Below are positions 1 to 4,211 of a stretch of 5,683 bases of DNA, piece by piece; the first letter of the stretch is position 1, and each line of letters starts with the position of its first letter. This DNA comes from MKRK01 sp001896915 (lineage in GTDB: Bacteria > Bacillota > Clostridia > Oscillospirales > Acutalibacteraceae). The stretch lies in the NCBI GenBank assembly GCA_937973935.1, contig CALJJF010000244.1, positions 1-5,683 on the forward strand, read 5' to 3'. A program made the translations under genes and the position numbers. Below the pieces are notes generated by a model. That model was not told the DNA's origin and did not search any database. It was given only the letters and a program-made list of their open reading frames with translations.

Positions 1-1
1 T

Positions 2-145
2 GTATCTAAAGACGATGTGGAGACTGTCAACAGGGTCGTGGGGGAAAGCGGTCATTTCAACACCATTTATCATACAGACGCAGGTTGCACGGTTTCCTGC
101 CACTGCGGTCCCGGCACCCTGGGCGTTTTATTGATCCGAAAATAA
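2..145 (+). CDS. DegV family protein, C-terminal end (partial)
   Basis: An open frame enters from the left edge and ends at TAA 143-145, giving 47 residues. The tail contains TDAGCTVSCHCGPGTLGVLL, which matches the C-terminal G-S-H-x-G-P-G-T-x-G signature of DegV/FakB proteins, a family that binds a fatty acid in a cleft between two domains. In characterised members (FakB) the fatty acid is handed to a kinase for phosphorylation; many clostridial DegV paralogs have no assigned partner. The version here is cysteine-rich (three Cys in six residues: C-x3-C-x-C), a pattern I recall from a clostridial DegV subgroup. The start and most of the protein lie outside the window, so the subgroup cannot be decided. 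The gene is closed by its own terminator and is probably not cotranscribed with the redox genes downstream. Confidence 0.8.
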   Translation, partial: VSKDDVETVNRVVGESGHFNTIYHTDAGCTVSCHCGPGTLGVLLIRK

Positions 146-169
146 TGGTTGAACAGGATGCAGGGAAGC

Positions 170-205
170 AAAGGCTGATGCACAGAATTGTGCATCAGCC
201 TTTTT
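170..205 (+). terminator. Intrinsic terminator of the degV-family gene
   Basis: A perfect 15-bp inverted repeat (arms 170-184 and 189-203) encloses a 4-base GAAT loop and runs directly into TTTTT at 201-205. The left arm begins AAAGG and the right arm ends CCTTT, so the A-tract pairs with the T-tract. This is a textbook Rho-independent terminator, 24 bases after the degV stop codon, and it isolates the following rex promoter from upstream transcription. Confidence 0.93.
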
Positions 206-259
206 GATTGAAAAATGCAATCCGGTCAAAAATAACTCTATGAAGGTAGTTTTTATCTC

Positions 260-276
260 TTGTCGCTACTTGACAA
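260..276. promoter_or_regulatory. Small inverted repeat overlapping the rex -35 box
   Basis: TTGTC at 260-264 and GACAA at 272-276 form a perfect 5-bp inverted repeat around a 7-base spacer. The right arm covers most of the -35 hexamer (TTGACA, 270-275), so a protein bound here would compete with RNA polymerase. The outer TTGT/ACAA bases resemble a Rex operator, but the 17-bp length and the core do not fit the 18-bp Rex pattern. It could be a site for the LysR protein or the second Rex, or could be chance, since part of the symmetry comes from the -35 box itself. Confidence 0.3.
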
Positions 277-298
277 ACAGAGAAGTCGGTATTATCAT
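270..298 (+). promoter_or_regulatory. Promoter of the rex-lysR unit
   Basis: A perfect -35 hexamer TTGACA (270-275) is followed after 17 bases by TATCAT (293-298), a 5/6 match to the TATAAT -10 box. This is a strong housekeeping (sigma-A) promoter with optimal spacing. Transcription should begin near position 305, inside the palindrome at 300-317, which is the expected arrangement for a repressed promoter. Confidence 0.85.
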
Positions 299-299
299 A

Positions 300-317
300 T
301 CGATATAATGATATCGA
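300..317. promoter_or_regulatory. Putative autoregulatory operator, TCGATAT-N4-ATATCGA
   Basis: TCGATAT (300-306), AATG (307-310) and ATATCGA (311-317) make a perfect 7-4-7 palindrome that starts two bases after the -10 box and covers the predicted transcription start. The same 18-bp arrangement, identical in both arms, recurs at 2004-2021 before the alcohol dehydrogenase gene. The geometry equals that of the classical Rex operator (TTGTTAA-N4-TTAACAA), but only four of seven bases per arm agree. The most economical reading is negative autoregulation by the Rex protein encoded just downstream. Binding by the LysR protein is the alternative. Confidence 0.65.
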
Positions 318-322
318 ATAAT

Positions 323-328
323 GAGGTG
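323..328 (+). promoter_or_regulatory. Ribosome binding site deciding the rex start
   Basis: GAGGTG lies four bases before the ATG at 333 (six from the end of GAGG). The in-frame ATG at 321 has only AT-rich sequence and no purine-rich site before it, and it overlaps this site. Translation is therefore placed at 333. Confidence 0.75.
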
Positions 329-332
329 CCAT

Positions 333-989
333 ATGGAGGAACATAATAGAGAAAATCATATTTTATCAACACAGGCCATTAAAAGAATGCCGTATTACTT
401 GCAGTATTTGAAAAAGCTGGCAGGAGAAGGGATCGAAATCGTTTCGGCACCGTCCATTGCAGCCCATTTTAATTTCACCGAAATCCAGGTAAGAAAGGAC
501 TTTTCCGCGGTCAGTACCACCAAAGGCAAACCGAAATCCGGTTTCACGGTGAAAGAGCTGATCTACGACATGGAAAGTATTTTGGGTTACCATAGCGTCA
601 ACCAGGCGGTTTTGGTGGGGGTGGGTCAGCTGGGGAGAGCGTTGTTATCCTATCGGGGCTTTGAGAATTACGGGCTTAAAATCGTCGTTGCCTTTGATCA
701 GGATCCCGAGACAGCCGGGAGCAAAATAGCGGGTGTCAATGTTTTGGCGTCTGAAAAAATCAGTGATTTGTGCAGAAGAATGAATATTCCCATCGGGATC
801 ATCACCGTTCCCGAAACAGCGGCGCAAACGGTTTGTGACCAATTGATCGCGGGCGGAGTGAAAGCCATCTGGAACTTTGCGCCGGTGCATTTGTCTGTAC
901 CCCAGAATATTTTGGTCCAGAATGAAAATATGGCAGCCTCCTTGGCGTTATTGTCCAAGCATCTGGAAGAAAAAATCGTGAGTGAATAA
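333..989 (+). CDS. rex: Rex-family redox-sensing transcriptional repressor (first copy)
   Basis: This is a 218-residue protein, normal for Rex, a cytoplasmic dimeric repressor that senses the NADH/NAD+ ratio. NADH binding normally releases it from operators of fermentation and electron-transfer genes. Residues 12-85 form the winged-helix DNA-binding domain, including STQAIKRMPYYLQYLKKL (12-29) and the VRKDFS turn (53-58). A Rossmann domain follows, with G96-x-G98-x2-G101, an acidic end of strand 2 (D122) and the conserved TVPETAAQ (158-165) and NFAP (181-184) segments. The C-terminal helix (about 195-214) is the domain-swapped helix of the family. The wing is odd: where typical Rex has roughly SYFGEFGKRGVGY, this one reads SAVSTTKGKPKSGF (58-71), which may change operator preference. 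The start at 333 has a good ribosome site. lysR follows after 17 bp, and a palindrome over the promoter suggests self-repression. Confidence 0.9.
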   Translation: MEEHNRENHILSTQAIKRMPYYLQYLKKLAGEGIEIVSAPSIAAHFNFTEIQVRKDFSAVSTTKGKPKSGFTVKELIYDMESILGYHSVNQAVLVGVGQLGRALLSYRGFENYGLKIVVAFDQDPETAGSKIAGVNVLASEKISDLCRRMNIPIGIITVPETAAQTVCDQLIAGGVKAIWNFAPVHLSVPQNILVQNENMAASLALLSKHLEEKIVSE

Positions 990-1006
990 ATCGGGAGATA
1001 TACGGT

Positions 1007-1945
1007 ATGAATACATTGTTTTTTAAATATGCCATTGAGGTGGAACGTACCCGTTCCATCACCCAAGCGGCGGAAAACCTTTTTATGGCACAACCAAATT
1101 TAAGTAAGGCCATCAAAGAAATTGAGGAATCCCTGGGGTTTCATATTTTTGAACGCTCCTCCAAGGGCGTGGTACCTACGGCAAAGGGCGTGGAATTCCT
1201 TGTGTATGCCAGAAATATTGTCTCCCAGCTGGAAAAAATGGAGGCAATGTCGAAACCCAATGATGACCATGTGCAAAGCTTTAATATCTCCATTCCCAGA
1301 GGAAGCTATATCGCCCACGGGTTCACCAAGTTCATCGGTGCCCTTGACGAAACGATTGGGATGAACATCAACGTTCAGGAGACCAATTCTATGCAGACCA
1401 TCACCAGTGTTACCGAAAACCGCTTTACCTTGGGGATTATCCGTTATCAGACGGTATATGAACAGTATTTCCATGACTTTTTGGCAGACAAGCAGTTGTG
1501 CGCCGAACCTTTGTGGGAGTTCGAATATCTGGTGTTGCTGTCTAAGAACCATGCGCTGGCAAACGAACCGACCATTGAATATGACATGCTCAAGCAGTCC
1601 ATTGAAATCATACATGGTGACACAGTGATCCCTTATTTGTCTGCGGAGGGAAAAAGTAAGCAAAGGCAGGCCAACGCTGTTCAAAAGAAAATCTATCTGT
1701 ATGAACGCTGTAATCAGTTTGAGCTGCTGTCCAACATCCCTACCACCTTCATGTGGGTGTCACCAATCCCGGAGGATTATCTGAACCGCTATGATTTGAT
1801 ACAGCGCCGGTGTAAGATAACCGGACATAAGTTCAGGGATGTATTGATTTATGCCAAGGGATATCAGTTTACAGCGCTGGACGAGAAGTTTATCCACCAT
1901 CTGAACGAAGCAAAAAAAGAAGTGTCCCGGAAAGAATATTATTGA
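1007..1945 (+). CDS. LysR-family transcriptional regulator
   Basis: A 312-residue protein, the usual length for the family. The N-terminal winged helix-turn-helix is clear: RSITQAAENLFMAQPNLSKA (16-35) is the helix-turn-helix, and LGFHIFERSSKGVVPTAKG (43-61) is the following wing. A linker helix covers about 62-90. A periplasmic-binding-protein-like effector domain fills about 92-300, beginning SFNISIPRGSYIAHGF. The effector cannot be read from the sequence. GGGAG at 993-997, nine bases before the ATG, supports the start. It lies 17 bp after rex with no terminator or promoter visible between them, so the two are probably cotranscribed. LysR proteins usually act on an adjacent promoter; here the dense regulatory region right after its stop (1946-2115) is the natural target, perhaps activating the alcohol dehydrogenase gene in response to a substrate while Rex reports redox state. 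That pairing is inference. Confidence 0.88.
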   Translation: MNTLFFKYAIEVERTRSITQAAENLFMAQPNLSKAIKEIEESLGFHIFERSSKGVVPTAKGVEFLVYARNIVSQLEKMEAMSKPNDDHVQSFNISIPRGSYIAHGFTKFIGALDETIGMNINVQETNSMQTITSVTENRFTLGIIRYQTVYEQYFHDFLADKQLCAEPLWEFEYLVLLSKNHALANEPTIEYDMLKQSIEIIHGDTVIPYLSAEGKSKQRQANAVQKKIYLYERCNQFELLSNIPTTFMWVSPIPEDYLNRYDLIQRRCKITGHKFRDVLIYAKGYQFTALDEKFIHHLNEAKKEVSRKEYY

Positions 1946-1975
1946 GGAACCCGCAGGAATCGTGATTGCAAGAGG

Positions 1976-1993
1976 TTGTTAATATTATAACGA
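1976..1993. promoter_or_regulatory. Candidate classical Rex operator
   Basis: TTGTTAA (1976-1982), TATT (1983-1986) and ATAACGA (1987-1993) match the well-known Rex consensus TTGTTAA-N4-TTAACAA at 12 of 14 defined positions, with a perfect left half. It lies 140 bp before the alcohol dehydrogenase start and two bases from the long palindrome at 1995-2030. The region is AT-rich, which raises the chance of coincidental matches, but a perfect half-site in the right geometry before a typical Rex target gene is good support. Confidence 0.5.
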
Positions 1994-1994
1994 T

Positions 1995-2030
1995 ATCCGC
2001 ATATCGATATTAATATATCGATATGCGGAT
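1995..2030 (+). repeat. Long palindrome / hairpin, possible terminator of the rex-lysR unit
   Basis: A perfect 16-bp inverted repeat (arms 1995-2010 and 2015-2030) surrounds TAAT (2011-2014). The outer stem is GC-rich (ATCCGC/GCGGAT) and the inner part is AT-rich and contains the operator core at 2004-2021. The right arm is followed by TTTATATTT and, slightly later, TTTTT (2042-2047 region), so the transcript could form a terminator hairpin 49 bases after the lysR stop. The T-tract is interrupted, so termination may be partial. The same DNA can serve as a protein-binding palindrome; the two roles are not exclusive. Confidence 0.6.
2004..2021. promoter_or_regulatory. Second copy of the TCGATAT-N4-ATATCGA operator
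   Basis: TCGATAT (2004-2010), TAAT (2011-2014) and ATATCGA (2015-2021) repeat both arms of the rex-promoter palindrome at 300-317 exactly, with the same 4-base spacer but different spacer bases. Conservation of arms and spacing with a free spacer is what a dimeric regulator's binding site looks like. It is embedded in the larger 1995-2030 palindrome and overlaps the weak -35-like sequence proposed for the alcohol dehydrogenase promoter. Likely ligand: the local Rex protein; LysR is the alternative. Confidence 0.6.
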
Positions 2031-2038
2031 TTTATATT
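2010..2038 (+). promoter_or_regulatory. Weak candidate promoter of the alcohol dehydrogenase gene
   Basis: TTAATA (2010-2015, 4/6 match to TTGACA) and TATATT (2033-2038, 5/6 match to TATAAT) are separated by 17 bases. The -35 lies inside the palindrome, so a bound repressor would block it. In AT-rich DNA such matches are easy to find. An alternative -10, TAAAAT at 2061-2066, has no convincing -35 partner. A weak core promoter would suit an activator-dependent gene. Confidence 0.35.
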
Positions 2039-2056
2039 TCTGTTTTTCCCATAAGA

Positions 2057-2074
2057 TTGTTAAAATAAAATCAA
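2057..2074. promoter_or_regulatory. Second, weaker candidate classical Rex operator
   Basis: TTGTTAA (2057-2063), AATA (2064-2067) and AAATCAA (2068-2074) match the Rex consensus at 11 of 14 defined positions. Symmetry extends outward as GATTG (2055-2059) and CAATC (2072-2076). It lies in the probable leader or promoter of the alcohol dehydrogenase gene, a position where binding would obstruct transcription. The right half is poor, so chance remains possible. Confidence 0.35.
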
Positions 2075-2102
2075 TCAAAAGAAACTCAATCCATTTAGAA
2101 TC

Positions 2103-2108
2103 AGGAGG
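2103..2108 (+). promoter_or_regulatory. Ribosome binding site deciding the alcohol dehydrogenase start
   Basis: A perfect AGGAGG lies seven bases before the ATG at 2116. The same frame is open upstream to an ATG at 2023, but that codon is within the palindrome, has no ribosome site and would add 31 residues unlike the family. The start at 2116 is therefore preferred. Confidence 0.92.
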
Positions 2109-2115
2109 ACTTTGT

Positions 2116-3291
2116 ATGGCTAGATTTACATTACCCAGGGATCTGTATCACGGAGCGGGGGCGATAGACGCGCTGAAGGAATTGACCGGCAGCCGTGCCA
2201 TCGTTGTTGTGGGCGGCGGCAGCATGAAAAAATTCGGGTTTTTGGATAAGGTTGTATCCAACCTGGAGGAAGCAGGCATGGAGGTCAGACTGTTTGAAGG
2301 CGTTGAGCCTGATCCGTCTGTGGAAACCGTGAGGAAGGGGGCAGCAGCAATGCAGGCGTTCCAGCCGGACTGGATTGTATCCATCGGCGGCGGTTCTCCC
2401 ATTGATGCGGCAAAAGCCATGTGGGCGTTTTATGAATACCCCGATGTAACCTTTGAGTCTCTCTGTATCCCCTTTCATTTCCCGACGCTGCGCACAAAGG
2501 CAAAATTCTGTGCCATTCCGTCTACCTCCGGCACGGCAACCGAGGTAACGGCGTTTTCGGTCATCACCGATTATGAAAAGGGAATCAAATATCCTTTGGC
2601 GGATTTCAATATTACACCGGATGTGGCTATTGTTGACCCGGATTTGGCGCAGACCATGCCGAAAAAGCTGACTGCCCATACGGGAATGGATGCGATGACC
2701 CATGCCATAGAGGCTTATGTGTCAACCTTACACTGCGACTATACCGACCCGCTTGCCCTTCATGCAATCAAGATGGTCAGCGAATATTTTCCGGCATCCT
2801 ATTTGGGCGACGGCAGCGCCCGTGGCAAAATGCACAACGCCCAGTGGCTTGCCGGTATGGCGTTTTCCAACGCTTTACTGGGTATCGTACACTCCATGGC
2901 TCACAAAACCGGAGCCGCATATTCCGGCGGACACATTGTGCACGGCTGTGCCAATGCTATGTATCTGACAAAGGTCATTCGGTTCAATGCCAAGGATGAA
3001 ACAGCCGCCAAGCGTTACGGTGAGATAGCAGCCTTTCTTGGTTTGGATGCCACCGTGGATGCACTGATCAGCCATATCGAGGGGCTGAACAATCTGCTGG
3101 ACATTCCCTCTTGCATCATGGATTATGAAGACGGAATCATAGGAGAAACAGAGTTTTTGGAAAAGCTTCCGGTCGTGGCGGAGCTGGCTGTGGGGGATGC
3201 CTGCACAGGCTCAAACCCAAGGAGCATCACACCTGTACAAATGGAACAGCTTCTGAAATGCTGCTACTACGACACAGAAGTCGATTTTTAA
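2116..3291 (+). CDS. Iron-containing alcohol dehydrogenase, probably NADPH-preferring
   Basis: A 391-residue group III (iron-dependent) alcohol dehydrogenase, full length for the family. It reversibly reduces an aldehyde to an alcohol in the cytoplasm; the exact substrate cannot be read from sequence. The N-terminal nucleotide-binding domain holds VVVGGGSMKKFG (30-41) and GGGSPIDAAKAMW (91-103). The GGGS turn replaces the aspartate that in FucO-type enzymes selects NADH, and resembles NADPH-using butanol dehydrogenases and YqhD, so NADPH use is likely. Metal ligands are expected at D192 and H196 (GMDAMTHAIEAY), H259 (VHSMAH) and H276 (HIVHGCANA). The spacing from H259 to H276 is three longer than in FucO, as in a clostridial subgroup I recall. 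Context with Rex, LysR and nfnAB suggests a fermentation role disposing of reductant. The region upstream is dense with operator-like palindromes. A hairpin separates it from nfnA, 76 bp downstream. Confidence 0.93.
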   Translation: MARFTLPRDLYHGAGAIDALKELTGSRAIVVVGGGSMKKFGFLDKVVSNLEEAGMEVRLFEGVEPDPSVETVRKGAAAMQAFQPDWIVSIGGGSPIDAAKAMWAFYEYPDVTFESLCIPFHFPTLRTKAKFCAIPSTSGTATEVTAFSVITDYEKGIKYPLADFNITPDVAIVDPDLAQTMPKKLTAHTGMDAMTHAIEAYVSTLHCDYTDPLALHAIKMVSEYFPASYLGDGSARGKMHNAQWLAGMAFSNALLGIVHSMAHKTGAAYSGGHIVHGCANAMYLTKVIRFNAKDETAAKRYGEIAAFLGLDATVDALISHIEGLNNLLDIPSCIMDYEDGIIGETEFLEKLPVVAELAVGDACTGSNPRSITPVQMEQLLKCCYYDTEVDF

Positions 3292-3313
3292 ATCATCGAC
3301 TGACAGCAGTACG

Positions 3314-3343
3314 ACAGCTGCCGCTTCTATGGGCGGCAGCTGT
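3314..3343 (+). terminator. GC-rich hairpin between the alcohol dehydrogenase gene and nfnA, leaky terminator or mRNA stabiliser
   Basis: A perfect 11-bp stem (ACAGCTGCCGC at 3314-3324 with its complement at 3333-3343) closes an 8-base loop. It is followed only by TTATTATG, not a solid T-tract. It begins 22 bases after the stop codon and ends 11 bases before the nfnA ribosome site. The stem is strong enough for a terminator, but the poor T-run suggests partial read-through, or protection of the 3' end of a processed upstream message. No clear promoter for nfnA is visible in the 76-bp gap, which favours read-through from the alcohol dehydrogenase gene. Confidence 0.6.
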
Positions 3344-3367
3344 TATTATGAACAAAGGGGAAGGGTT

Positions 3368-4210
3368 ATGTATCAAATCCGAAGAAAAAGGAAGCTGAAT
3401 GCTACCGTCACACGGATGGAAATTGACGCACCGATGATTGCCAAAAAGGCAGAACCCGGTCAGTTTATTATTCTGCGTGTGGACGAAAAAGGAGAACGTA
3501 TTCCATTGACAATTGCCGATTATGACCGAGAGCGCGGAACGGTAACCATTATATTTCAAATTGCGGGTGCCACAACAGAAGCACTCAATCAGCTCAACGA
3601 GGGTGACTGGGTTCAGGATTTTGCAGGACCCCTGGGGAAACCGTCTGATTTGGAAGGCAAAAAAAAGGTAGCTGTTGTCGGCGGTGGAGTGGGTTGTGCC
3701 ATTGCATATCCCATTTCAAAAAAGCTGCACCAGCAGGGCTGTGAGGTGCATGCAATCATCGGGTTTCGAACGAGAAGCTTGGCGATTCTGGAAGAGGAAT
3801 TCCATCACGCCAGCAAAAAGCTGGTGAAAATGAGCGATGACGGGAGCTGGGGCGAAAAGGGGCTGGTGACAAACGCGTTAGAGTCCTTGATCACTGCCGG
3901 TGAGCAATACGACGAGGTCATCACAATCGGTCCGCTGATCATGATGAAATTCGTTTGTGAGCTTACCAAAAAATATGGCATACCGACCGTAGCAAGCATG
4001 AATCCGATTATGATCGACGGAACGGGGATGTGCGGCGGTTGCCGTTTGAGCGTGGGAGGCGAGATGAAATTCGCCTGTGTGGACGGACCGGATTTTGACG
4101 GACATAAAATCAATTTCAATGAGGCAATCGCACGAGGCACGGCATACAGGGAATTTGAGCAAAAAGCCCGTGAGGAAGCCTGTAATCTTTTTCAAGGGGA
4201 GGTAAAATAG
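3368..4210 (+). CDS. nfnA: NADH-dependent ferredoxin:NADP+ oxidoreductase, small subunit NfnA
   Basis: A 280-residue FAD and [2Fe-2S] protein, the small subunit of the electron-bifurcating transhydrogenase NfnAB. The complex uses NADH and reduced ferredoxin to make NADPH, or runs in reverse; this subunit handles NAD(H). Visible elements are PGQF (30-33), RIPLTIAD (44-51) of the FAD-binding barrel, the glycine-rich VVGGGVGCAIAYP (103-115) of the nucleotide domain, and the C-terminal cluster motif DGTGMCGGCR (217-226) with C237 in FACVDGPDFDGH. The cluster in characterised NfnA has three cysteines and one aspartate; C222, C225, C237 and D217 fit. AAGGGG (3355-3360), seven bases upstream, supports the ATG at 3368; an in-frame ATG at 3329 lies inside the hairpin loop and lacks a ribosome site. 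nfnB follows one base after the stop. PyrK-like or sulfide dehydrogenase subunits are related, but the partner gene settles the assignment. Confidence 0.92.
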   Translation: MYQIRRKRKLNATVTRMEIDAPMIAKKAEPGQFIILRVDEKGERIPLTIADYDRERGTVTIIFQIAGATTEALNQLNEGDWVQDFAGPLGKPSDLEGKKKVAVVGGGVGCAIAYPISKKLHQQGCEVHAIIGFRTRSLAILEEEFHHASKKLVKMSDDGSWGEKGLVTNALESLITAGEQYDEVITIGPLIMMKFVCELTKKYGIPTVASMNPIMIDGTGMCGGCRLSVGGEMKFACVDGPDFDGHKINFNEAIARGTAYREFEQKAREEACNLFQGEVK

Positions 4211-4211
4211 G

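Noticed and set aside
206..222. GATTG-N7-CAATC inverted repeat after the degV terminator
   Set aside because: Short, AT-rich, far from any promoter element and without a second copy in this position; consistent with chance.
321..332. Upstream in-frame ATG (321) as the rex start
   Set aside because: No ribosome site precedes it, and it overlaps the GAGGTG that serves ATG 333; the added residues are not typical of Rex.
2023..2115. Upstream in-frame ATG (2023) extending the alcohol dehydrogenase by 31 residues
   Set aside because: It lies in the palindrome arm without a ribosome site, while ATG 2116 has a perfect AGGAGG at seven bases and matches family length.
3339..3356. TGTT-N6-AACA symmetry before nfnA as a Rex site
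   Set aside because: The gap between the half-sites is six rather than the eight needed for the 18-bp Rex operator, and it partly derives from the hairpin arm.
3329..3367. Upstream in-frame ATG (3329) extending NfnA
   Set aside because: It sits in the loop of the 3314-3343 hairpin with no ribosome site; ATG 3368 has AAGGGG at seven bases and a normal NfnA N-terminus.
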